Shown: positions 1-6,450 of the stretch, piece by piece | Numbering within the stretch: position 1 is the first letter of the stretch | Layout: every line of letters starts with the position of its first letter | NCBI GenBank assembly: GCA_001512985.1 | Contig: LFRX01000017.1 | Location: 15,012 to 24,317 of the forward strand | Reading direction: 5' to 3' | Source: Acholeplasmatales bacterium DTU056 | GTDB taxonomy: Bacteria; Bacillota_I; Bacilli_A; ML615J-28; CAG-698 | Length of the DNA: 9,306 nt | Position numbers and translations under genes: made by a program | The notes under the pieces: generated by a model | Database searches by the model: none | Told to the model about the DNA's origin: nothing | Seen by the model: the letters and a program-made list of their open reading frames with translations, nothing else

Positions 1-1141
1 TTTAAAAAAATTTGGGGAAGCAAGCCTTTATGAAGAGGCCATTAATTATGCTGTCAATAAGTCTTATCCGGAAGCTGTTTTTAATGAGAAATTAGAAGTT
101 GTTAATCAACCTGAATTTGATATTGATTTTTCAAGTGTTGGTTCAGGTAAAGAATTTAAATATTCAGTAACTGTAGAAGTTTGGCCTGAAGTAACTTTAG
201 GTCAATATAAAGGTCTTGAGGTTGAAAAAGAAAGCGAAGAAGTAAAACCTGAAGAAGTAGATAAATATATTAAAGAAGTTTTAAAATCAAAATCTGAGTT
301 AGAAGTGCTTGAAGAGGGCACATTAGAAAATGGTCATATTGCTGTTATTGACTTTGAAGGATTTTTAAATGGCGAAGCCTTTGAAGGTGGGAAAGCTGAG
401 AACTATAGTTTAGAAATTGGTTCTCAAACTTTTATTCCTGGCTTTGAAGACCAATTAATAGGAATGAAAACTGGTGAAGAACGTACAATTCAAGTTACTT
501 TTCCAGAAGATTATCAAGCTGAACACTTAAAAGGCAAAGAGGTTGAATTTAAAGTTAAATTACATGAAATTAAACGTCGCGTTATTCCAGACTTAAGTGA
601 TGAGATTGTTGCGGATTTAAATATTGAAGGTGTTTCAACCGCTGAAGAATATCGAAACTATGTTTTAGAAAAATTACAAAGAGAAAAACGTCAAATGGTT
701 GAAAATACATTTATTGAAAATTTAATTACTAAAGTTTGTGAAAATGCTAAAACAGAAGTTCCGGAAGGACTAATCGAAGATGAATTAAACGTGGCAGTGA
801 ACCAATTAGAAAATCAAGCCCGTCAGTATAATTTAACTGCGGAACAGCTATTATCCTTTAATGGAATGACTGTTGAGGAATACAAAGAACAATTAAAAGA
901 GCCAGCCAAAAAACGTGTTTTAGAACGTATTGTCTTACGTAAAATTTCCGAAGTAGAAAACTTTGAAATTATTTCTGAAGAAATTAATAAACAATATGAA
1001 GAATTAGCTGAAATGTATCGTATGGACGTAAATAAAGTTAAACAACGCATTCCTGAATTTCAAATTAAAACTCACTTAGGAATTTTAAAAGCAATTGATT
1101 TAATTAAAGATACAGCAATTGTCAAAGAACAAAATGACTAA
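1..1141 (+). CDS. tig: Trigger factor, 5'-truncated by window edge
   Basis: Ribosome-associated chaperone and peptidyl-prolyl isomerase that meets nascent chains at the exit tunnel. The reading frame is open from base 2 (first full codon) to TAA at 1139-1141, giving 379 visible residues; bacterial trigger factors have about 430, so roughly 45-50 N-terminal residues, including the expected ribosome-docking GFRKGKVP-type loop, lie upstream. The first visible residues (KKFGEASLYEEAINYAV) match the region just after that loop. The FKBP-type PPIase domain spans about 320-575, with VIDFEGF, the GGKAENYSLEIGS stretch and FIPGFEDQL (431-457), all intact. The helical C-terminal chaperone arms follow. 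A GTG at 305 could be mistaken for a start but lies inside conserved sequence. clpX begins 33 nt downstream with no terminator between, so the two are probably co-transcribed. Identification is secure from sequence motifs. Confidence 0.97.
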   Translation, partial: LKKFGEASLYEEAINYAVNKSYPEAVFNEKLEVVNQPEFDIDFSSVGSGKEFKYSVTVEVWPEVTLGQYKGLEVEKESEEVKPEEVDKYIKEVLKSKSELEVLEEGTLENGHIAVIDFEGFLNGEAFEGGKAENYSLEIGSQTFIPGFEDQLIGMKTGEERTIQVTFPEDYQAEHLKGKEVEFKVKLHEIKRRVIPDLSDEIVADLNIEGVSTAEEYRNYVLEKLQREKRQMVENTFIENLITKVCENAKTEVPEGLIEDELNVAVNQLENQARQYNLTAEQLLSFNGMTVEEYKEQLKEPAKKRVLERIVLRKISEVENFEIISEEINKQYEELAEMYRMDVNKVKQRIPEFQIKTHLGILKAIDLIKDTAIVKEQND

Positions 1142-1163
1142 CAATTAAAAAATACATAAAAAA

Positions 1164-1171
1164 GAGGTGAT
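1164..1171 (+). promoter_or_regulatory. Strong ribosome binding site of clpX
   Basis: GAGGTGAT matches the anti-Shine-Dalgarno end of 16S rRNA over eight bases and ends 3 nt before the ATG at 1175. It fixes the clpX start. Confidence 0.85.
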
Positions 1172-1174
1172 ATC

Positions 1175-2419
1175 ATGGGTAAAGACTATCATGAAGGAGT
1201 ATGTTCTTTCTGTGGTTTACCCGGAGGTCCAGAACGTCGTTTAATCGAAGGTGATGATGCTTACATTTGTGAAATGTGTATATCTGTATGTCACCAAATG
1301 ATTAATATGGGATACTTAGATAGTGAAGAAGAAGTTGACGAACCTGATTTTCAAGTAGACTTAACACCCCGAGAAATTTATCAAAAATTAAGTGAATATA
1401 TTATCGGCCAAGAACAAACTAAAAAGATTTTATCAGTTGCGGTGTATAATCATTATCAACGAGTAAAAAATAATTTGTATGAAAATAGTGAAATTGATAT
1501 TGAAAAAAGTAATATATTATTATTAGGTGCTACTGGTAGTGGTAAGACATTATTTGCTAAAACATTAGCTAAAATTATTGATGTTCCATTTGCGATTGCT
1601 GATGCGACAACTTTAACGCAAGCCGGATATGTCGGTGAAGATGTAGAAAACGTCTTACTGCGCTTATTACAAGCAGCTGATTATGATCTTGATCGTGCTC
1701 AAAAAGGAATAGTATATATCGATGAAATTGATAAACTTGCTCGTAAGGGTGATAATCCATCGATAACTCGTGACGTTTCTGGTGAAGGCGTACAACAAGC
1801 ATTACTAAAAATTCTTGAAGGAACAATCGCTAATGTTCCTCCTGGTGGTGGCCGTAAACATCCACATCAAGAATTCATTCCATTTGATACAACCAATGTA
1901 TTGTTTATTTGTGGTGGATCATTTGAAGGCATTGAAGAGGTTGTTAAAACTCGTATTGGTAAAAAAACAATTGGTTTTAACAGCGCTTCTACGGCTCGTC
2001 CATCTATGAAAGAAATATATGAAAAAGTAACGCATCAAGATTTACAAAAATATGGATTAATTCCAGAATTAGTTGGACGCTTACCAATTATTGCGTCATT
2101 GCATCCATTAGAAGTTGATGACTTAGTACGTATTCTTAAGGAACCACGAAACGCTATCATTAAACAATATCAAAAAATGTTTAAAATGAATGGCGTTAGT
2201 TTAGAGTTTGAAGAAGCCGCGATAAGAGCGATTGCGGAAGAGGCAATTCGTAAAAATACGGGTGCCCGCGGTCTTCGCGCTATTATCGAAAATATTATGC
2301 TAGATATAATGTTTGATATTCCTGATAATAAAACAGTTTCAAAATGCATTATTACTGAAGATGTAGTATTAAAAAAAGCGGCACCAAAATTTACAAAGAA
2401 AAGAGTTAGAACAGCATGA
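1175..2419 (+). CDS. clpX: ClpX, ATP-dependent unfoldase of ClpXP
   Basis: Hexameric AAA+ unfoldase that recognises substrates (including tmRNA/SmpB-tagged proteins), unfolds them and feeds them to the ClpP peptidase in the cytoplasm. The 414-residue product has the usual family length. Visible features in order: an N-terminal C4 zinc-binding domain (Cys10, Cys13, Cys32, Cys35); Walker A GATGSGKT (118-125); pore-1 loop GYVGED (151-156); Walker B IVYIDEID (179-186); the RKH substrate-gating loop (227-229); an IGF tripeptide (266-268), the ClpP-docking motif of the family; and sensor-2 GAR (363-365). All key residues are present, so it should be active with ClpP, whose gene is not here. It follows tig by 33 nt, a conserved pairing in Bacillota. 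The stop codon TGA lies inside a downstream hairpin. Confidence 0.98.
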   Translation: MGKDYHEGVCSFCGLPGGPERRLIEGDDAYICEMCISVCHQMINMGYLDSEEEVDEPDFQVDLTPREIYQKLSEYIIGQEQTKKILSVAVYNHYQRVKNNLYENSEIDIEKSNILLLGATGSGKTLFAKTLAKIIDVPFAIADATTLTQAGYVGEDVENVLLRLLQAADYDLDRAQKGIVYIDEIDKLARKGDNPSITRDVSGEGVQQALLKILEGTIANVPPGGGRKHPHQEFIPFDTTNVLFICGGSFEGIEEVVKTRIGKKTIGFNSASTARPSMKEIYEKVTHQDLQKYGLIPELVGRLPIIASLHPLEVDDLVRILKEPRNAIIKQYQKMFKMNGVSLEFEEAAIRAIAEEAIRKNTGARGLRAIIENIMLDIMFDIPDNKTVSKCIITEDVVLKKAAPKFTKKRVRTA

Positions 2420-2443
2420 GCCTTATTGTAAGGCTCTTGTTTT
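2418..2443 (+). terminator. Terminator-like hairpin overlapping the clpX stop
   Basis: GAGCCTTA (2418-2425) and TAAGGCTC (2429-2436) form a perfect 8-bp stem around a TTG loop, followed by TTGTTTT. The stem starts on the second base of the clpX TGA. The U-tract is interrupted by a G and the next gene's ribosome binding site follows at once, so this looks like a leaky terminator or attenuator rather than a full stop. No convincing promoter is visible between it and the next gene. Confidence 0.65.
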
Positions 2444-2458
2444 AAAAGGGATAGGATT

Positions 2459-3625
2459 ATGATTTTAGAAATAACCCAAGTTAACGAACAATATATTTAT
2501 GCCTATGTTGGCGTTAGTGATGAAGAAATTAATGAGTATTTTGCCAATTCAATATATAAAATCACTAGTATTGAAGAATACGAACAATTAAGTGATTCTG
2601 AAAGAATTGCATGTAGTGAATATATTAAAACCATTATCCAAGAAGATGTCCAAAATGCTGTAATGGATAGAGGGTATTTGGTTATTTCTGATCCTCTTGT
2701 AACTTACCGTGGTAGTATTACATATGATAATCCACTATTTGTAATCTTAAAATATTGTATAGTTCCGGAACATATGGAGTTAGTTTTTCCTAAAACAAAA
2801 ATGATGTTTAATAGAGGGGAATTACCACGGGAAGTATTAGATGAGGTAATTCGTACCTTATTGCTTAAGAGCGGATATTTTACGGTTGAAGAAGTTGAAA
2901 AATATACTTCAACCGAGCAAATTGCAAGCGTTGACTTTATTATCAATGGCCGTCCAATAGGACTAACTTTTAATCCAGAGGATGGTAACACATTAGTTGA
3001 TTTTCGGGGACTTTTGGGTTATAATAAAGGTGATGAGTTACCACTAGATATCTTTGATTTACCTGGAGCTAGCGAAGCAAAGTTAGTCACAATATATCAA
3101 AAAGTACCAATGCAGTTAACTAATGATTTAGTCAAACAAATGCATATTCCTGATGTTAATACCATTGAGGAATTCGAAAAAGAAATTAATGATACTATTC
3201 ATCCAAATCGCCAACGGATGGTGTTAGTTGATAAAATTATAGATTATATTGTTAGACACTCTGATATTGAAATTAGCGAAATGATAATTAGTCATTTTAT
3301 TTCTTTGATGGCTAAAGAAACTGCCACTACTTTCGAAGAAGTCAAAGCCGATTGGGATTTTTATAGCAAAGATATTAAAGACAAATTAATCTATACCTTA
3401 AAAACACAAATGGTTCGTTTGTATTTAATTCGATTTATTCAACGTGGTAATTTATCATATATTGATGATTATTTAATTAATGTTCAAGAACAATATGATA
3501 ATCATTTGCTAAATCTTGCTCGCCTTGGAAAAAAAGTGGATGAACAAGGACTGTTTTTACGAGAACAATTAGATTATGCTTTATTGTTTAATTATTTTGT
3601 AGAACAGGAGATTATAATACTATAA
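2459..3625 (+). CDS. Divergent trigger factor-like chaperone paralogue
   Basis: The 388-residue product carries no obvious standard family signature, but compared by eye with the tig product of this window it follows the same order throughout. Residues about 50-110 (VQNAVMDRGYLVISDPLVTY, then FVILKYCIVPEHMEL) parallel the trigger factor stretch ending PEFDIDF...VTVEVWPEVTL. LPREVLDEVIRTLLLKSGYF (122-141) parallels VKPEEVDKYIKEVLKSKSEL. VDFIINGRPI (158-167) and TLVDFRGLLGYNKGDEL (178-194) parallel VIDFEGFLNGEAF and TFIPGFEDQLIGMKTGEE. The C-terminal half is helical, and REQLDYALLFNYFVEQE (368-384) parallels the trigger factor end. No GFRxGxxP ribosome-docking loop is present: the region around residues 28-50 is shorter and acidic. 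The IPGFED signature is lost, so PPIase activity is doubtful. There is no signal peptide or membrane segment. The ATG has AAAAGGG 8 nt upstream. lon follows after 14 nt, so the two are co-transcribed. Homology is inferred from by-eye alignment; the function is unknown. Confidence 0.82.
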   Translation: MILEITQVNEQYIYAYVGVSDEEINEYFANSIYKITSIEEYEQLSDSERIACSEYIKTIIQEDVQNAVMDRGYLVISDPLVTYRGSITYDNPLFVILKYCIVPEHMELVFPKTKMMFNRGELPREVLDEVIRTLLLKSGYFTVEEVEKYTSTEQIASVDFIINGRPIGLTFNPEDGNTLVDFRGLLGYNKGDELPLDIFDLPGASEAKLVTIYQKVPMQLTNDLVKQMHIPDVNTIEEFEKEINDTIHPNRQRMVLVDKIIDYIVRHSDIEISEMIISHFISLMAKETATTFEEVKADWDFYSKDIKDKLIYTLKTQMVRLYLIRFIQRGNLSYIDDYLINVQEQYDNHLLNLARLGKKVDEQGLFLREQLDYALLFNYFVEQEIIIL

Positions 3626-3635
3626 AAGGAGGTGA
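3625..3635 (+). promoter_or_regulatory. Near-perfect ribosome binding site of lon
   Basis: AAAGGAGGTGA, 4 nt before the ATG at 3640, is close to the full Shine-Dalgarno consensus. It begins on the last base of the preceding TAA stop. This predicts strong lon translation independent of coupling. Confidence 0.85.
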
Positions 3636-3639
3636 ACGT

Positions 3640-5961
3640 ATGTTTACAAATCAACTTAAAACGCAGGCTTTACTCCCAGCAATGGCTGTTCGAGGAATTG
3701 TTCCGCTTCCAAACAATGAAATTAAGTTGGAGGTAGGGCGTCCGGAAAGTTTACTTGCTTTACAAGAAGCCAGCAAATTCAATAACTATATTGTGTTGTT
3801 GTTCTTTACTGGCGAAGCTGAAGAACCAGCTAATGAAGAAAATGTCCACAAACGCGGAGTTATTGCTCAAATCGTATATGATATGCCAGTAATTAACAAC
3901 ATTCATAAAGTTAAATTAAATGGAATAGTTCGTTGTGAAGTGCGTAATTTTGTCCAAATTAGTCCATACATGCATGTTGATGTCGTAACACTTCCTGCTG
4001 AGACAGAAAACATAGATGAAGAATTAGCCGCGGTTCGTTTACTAATTGAGGAATTAAAAAGCAACAGTCGTAATTTACTTAAAAGCAATCCTGAATTAGT
4101 TAATACAATCTCTAAGGGGGTTACTGCGGACCGGTTAAGTGATTTGTTAGCATATAATTTGCCTTTTGATTTAAACAGCAAACTAAAATACTTAGATACT
4201 AGTTCGGTCAATCAACGTTTAAAATATATGCTTGAAGATATTAAGAAAGAAAAATATATTCAAGATATAGAACAACAAATAGAAAATGAAGTCCGACGTG
4301 TTATTAGCGAAAATCAAAAGGAATATTATTTGCGTGAAAAAATGCGAGTTATTCAAGATGAATTAGGAGATAAAGCTCGCAAGGAAACTGAAATTGAACA
4401 ATTACGAGAAAAAATTCTTGAAGCTAAAATGCCAAAAAGCATAGAAGAGAAAGCTTTAACCGAATTAGATCGTTACAGTTCATTAAGTATTGCTTCAGGT
4501 GAAGCAGGCATTATTCGTACCTATTTAGATTTTATTATTAGTCTTCCATGGTCTAAGGCTTCAAAAGACAATATGGATATCAAGAAAGCTAAAGAGCAAC
4601 TTGATGCCGATCATTACGGATTAGATATAGTTAAAGATCGAATTTTAGAATATCTAGCCGTTCGCATAATGACTAAGAAAAATCCACAAGCTATTTTATG
4701 TTTAGTAGGACCACCAGGTGTTGGAAAAACCTCATTGGCTAAGTCGATTGCGAAGGCTTTAAATAAAAAATTTGTTAAAGTCTCATTAGGTGGAGTAAAA
4801 GACGAAAGCGAAATTCGTGGGCACCGTCGTACATACCTAGGAGCACTTCCTGGACGAATCTTACAAGGAATGAAACGTGCCGGAGTTATCAACCCAGTCT
4901 TTTTACTTGATGAGATTGATAAATTATCAAGTGACTTCCGTGGTGATCCAGCTAGTGCTTTGCTTGAAGTGTTAGATGCAGAACAAAATAAATTCTTTAG
5001 TGATCATTACTTAGAAGAACCATATGATTTATCTAATGTTTTCTTCATTTGTACTGCAAACTACTTGGAAAATATTCCAGCTCCACTTCGTGACCGTTTA
5101 GAAATTGTTCAATTAAGTTCATATACTGAGTTTGAAAAATTTGAAATTGCTAAACGCCATTTAGTTGATAAACAACTAAATTTACATGGTCTAGATAAAG
5201 AGCGTTTTAGTATTAGTGATGAAGCAATTTGGATTATTATTCGTGACTATACTAAAGAAGCTGGAGTTCGTGAATTAGAACGATTAATCGGGGCTTTAAT
5301 TCGTAAAGCAATTAAATCTATTTTGATGGATAATTTAGAAAGAGTCGATATTACTGCAGATAATTTAGCCCACTGGTTAGGTAATGCTAAATATTCATAT
5401 AATAAGACTGAGCCTGTTCAACAAATCGGTGTTGTTACAGGACTAGCATATACTCAATATGGCGGTGATACCTTACCAGTAGAGGTAACATATTATCGTG
5501 GTGATGGTAAACTTGTCTTAACTGGTAAATTAGGCGATGTTATGAAAGAGTCTGCACAAGCCGCCTTATCATATGTAAAAACTAATTGTGACAAGTTTAA
5601 CATTGATCCAGAAATATTTAAGAAAAATGACATTCACATCCATGTTCCAGAAGGGGCTGTACCAAAAGATGGACCATCTGCTGGAGTAACGATTGCTACA
5701 GCGTTAATTTCCGCACTAACCAAACGCTTTGTTAATCCTAAAGTCGGTATGACTGGCGAAATTACTTTACGCGGTCGTGTTTTAAAAATTGGTGGCATTC
5801 GTGAAAAAGCAATTGCGGCACACCGTAGTGGACTTGAAACTATAATTATTCCAAAAGAAAATTTAACTGATTTAGAAGAAATTCCAGAACAAGTTCGCGA
5901 ATCATTAGAAATTATTTCTGTAGAAACTGTTGATGATGTGATTAAAAGAGCTTTATTATAA
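3640..5961 (+). CDS. lon: LonA ATP-dependent serine protease
   Basis: Cytoplasmic hexameric AAA+ protease that degrades misfolded and selected regulatory proteins. The 773 residues match the usual LonA length. The N-terminal LAN substrate-binding domain (about 10-200, opening LLPAMAVRGIVPLPNNEIKL) is followed by a long charged helical segment (about 205-265). The AAA+ module has Walker A GPPGVGKT (357-364) and Walker B FLLDEIDK (421-428). The proteolytic domain has the catalytic serine in PKDGPSAG (Ser680) and the catalytic lysine in GGIREKAIAAHR (Lys723), the Ser-Lys dyad of Lon. The long N-domain and soluble character mark it as LonA, not membrane LonB. It is the last gene of the quality-control cluster and ends at a strong terminator. 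I saw no paired CtsR heptads or CIRCE element near it, so heat-shock control is not evident from this window. Confidence 0.98.
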   Translation: MFTNQLKTQALLPAMAVRGIVPLPNNEIKLEVGRPESLLALQEASKFNNYIVLLFFTGEAEEPANEENVHKRGVIAQIVYDMPVINNIHKVKLNGIVRCEVRNFVQISPYMHVDVVTLPAETENIDEELAAVRLLIEELKSNSRNLLKSNPELVNTISKGVTADRLSDLLAYNLPFDLNSKLKYLDTSSVNQRLKYMLEDIKKEKYIQDIEQQIENEVRRVISENQKEYYLREKMRVIQDELGDKARKETEIEQLREKILEAKMPKSIEEKALTELDRYSSLSIASGEAGIIRTYLDFIISLPWSKASKDNMDIKKAKEQLDADHYGLDIVKDRILEYLAVRIMTKKNPQAILCLVGPPGVGKTSLAKSIAKALNKKFVKVSLGGVKDESEIRGHRRTYLGALPGRILQGMKRAGVINPVFLLDEIDKLSSDFRGDPASALLEVLDAEQNKFFSDHYLEEPYDLSNVFFICTANYLENIPAPLRDRLEIVQLSSYTEFEKFEIAKRHLVDKQLNLHGLDKERFSISDEAIWIIIRDYTKEAGVRELERLIGALIRKAIKSILMDNLERVDITADNLAHWLGNAKYSYNKTEPVQQIGVVTGLAYTQYGGDTLPVEVTYYRGDGKLVLTGKLGDVMKESAQAALSYVKTNCDKFNIDPEIFKKNDIHIHVPEGAVPKDGPSAGVTIATALISALTKRFVNPKVGMTGEITLRGRVLKIGGIREKAIAAHRSGLETIIIPKENLTDLEEIPEQVRESLEIISVETVDDVIKRALL

Positions 5962-5987
5962 ACAGTCGAGAAATCGACTGTTTTTTT
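5960..5987 (+). terminator. Rho-independent terminator after lon
   Basis: ACAGTCGA (5962-5969) and TCGACTGT (5974-5981) pair around a GAAA tetraloop. The stem can extend by two A-T pairs and is followed by an unbroken T-run to 5987. It ends the tig-clpX-lon transcription unit. Confidence 0.93.
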
Positions 5988-6041
5988 ATAATAGAAAATA
6001 CTTTTTTGGAGAAAAATAATAGTGATAAATTAACATTACTA

Positions 6042-6070
6042 TTGATTTTAATATGCAAAAATGATATAAT
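6042..6070 (+). promoter_or_regulatory. Sigma-A-type promoter for secG
   Basis: TTGATT (6042-6047) and TATAAT (6065-6070) are separated by exactly 17 bp, with TGA just before the -10 box. The likely transcription start is near 6077, leaving a leader of about 80 nt before secG. This is the best promoter in the window. The remainder of the 5988-6158 intergenic stretch is AT-rich, and I see no RNA gene or recognisable riboswitch in it. Confidence 0.85.
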
Positions 6071-6147
6071 AAGTAGGAATCATAAAGTATAAAATGAATA
6101 AGTTAAAAATATACCTAACTACAAGTGAATAGTGCTTGGGGTTTAAT

Positions 6148-6154
6148 AGGAGGA
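6148..6154 (+). promoter_or_regulatory. Ribosome binding site of secG
   Basis: AGGAGGA sits 4 nt before the ATG at 6159 and fixes the start of this short gene. Confidence 0.8.
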
Positions 6155-6158
6155 TTTT

Positions 6159-6389
6159 ATGCATTTTACTGATGTTTTATTAATCATTGTATCATGCTTG
6201 TTAATTACAATTATCGTCTTACAACAATCAAAAGAAGACGCAACACAAGCATTTACGGGTGAAAAATCAGAATTATTTGCTAATAAAAAAGAACGCGGTG
6301 CTGAACTTTGGATTAATAGAATTACCGCTGTATTATCAATAATCTTCTTTGTATTAGCATTAATAATTGCGTTTTTCATCCACACTTAA
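6159..6389 (+). CDS. secG: SecG, Sec translocon subunit
   Basis: Small inner-membrane subunit of the SecYEG channel that assists SecA-driven protein export. The 76-residue length is typical for Bacillota. Two hydrophobic helices are visible (about residues 4-20 and 54-74), joined by a cytoplasmic loop with the SecG hallmarks: VLQQSKEDATQAF, then a G and LF-type turn (ELFANKKERGAE), then LWINRITAVLS leading into the second helix. It has its own promoter and ribosome binding site. It precedes rnr and smpB, a gene order conserved in many Bacillota. A hairpin terminator follows, so some transcripts should carry secG alone. Confidence 0.95.
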   Translation: MHFTDVLLIIVSCLLITIIVLQQSKEDATQAFTGEKSELFANKKERGAELWINRITAVLSIIFFVLALIIAFFIHT

Positions 6390-6409
6390 AGATTATCTAA
6401 ACATTGCAT

Positions 6410-6433
6410 AATAGGCCTTCTGGCCTATTTTTT
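6410..6433 (+). terminator. Terminator-like hairpin between secG and rnr
   Basis: AATAGGCC (6410-6417) and GGCCTATT (6422-6429) form an 8-bp stem with a TTCT loop; the T-run continues to 6433. It looks functional. I find no good promoter between it and rnr (a CATAAT at 6407-6412 lacks a -35 box), so rnr and smpB may depend on partial readthrough from the secG promoter. Confidence 0.85.
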
Positions 6434-6439
6434 AATAAC

Positions 6440-6447
6440 GGAGGAAA
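6440..6447 (+). promoter_or_regulatory. Ribosome binding site of rnr
   Basis: GGAGGAAA lies just before the ATG at 6451, six bases from the GGAGG core, and supports that start. Confidence 0.8.
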
Positions 6448-6450
6448 GCA

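Noticed and set aside
305..307. GTG as the start of trigger factor
   Set aside because: The frame is open upstream to the window edge and encodes conserved trigger factor sequence, so this codon is internal.
1815..2009. 64-codon + strand frame inside clpX
   Set aside because: It is an out-of-frame shadow of the conserved ClpX AAA+ domain.
3131..3350. GTCAAA-like heptads as a CtsR operator
   Set aside because: Copies are single, lie far apart inside a coding region and are not in the tandem arrangement CtsR needs.
3903..4211. Minus-strand open frame of about 100 codons
   Set aside because: It lies wholly inside the conserved N-domain of lon, has no family resemblance and looks like an antisense shadow. 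The same applies to the other minus-strand frames at 823-1050, 1575-1826, 2704-2991, 4614-4892 and 6143-6385.
6094..6132. 12-codon leader ORF (MNKLKIYLTTSE) upstream of secG
   Set aside because: There is no ribosome binding site before it and no stalling-type or amino-acid-run composition; it is expected by chance in AT-rich DNA.
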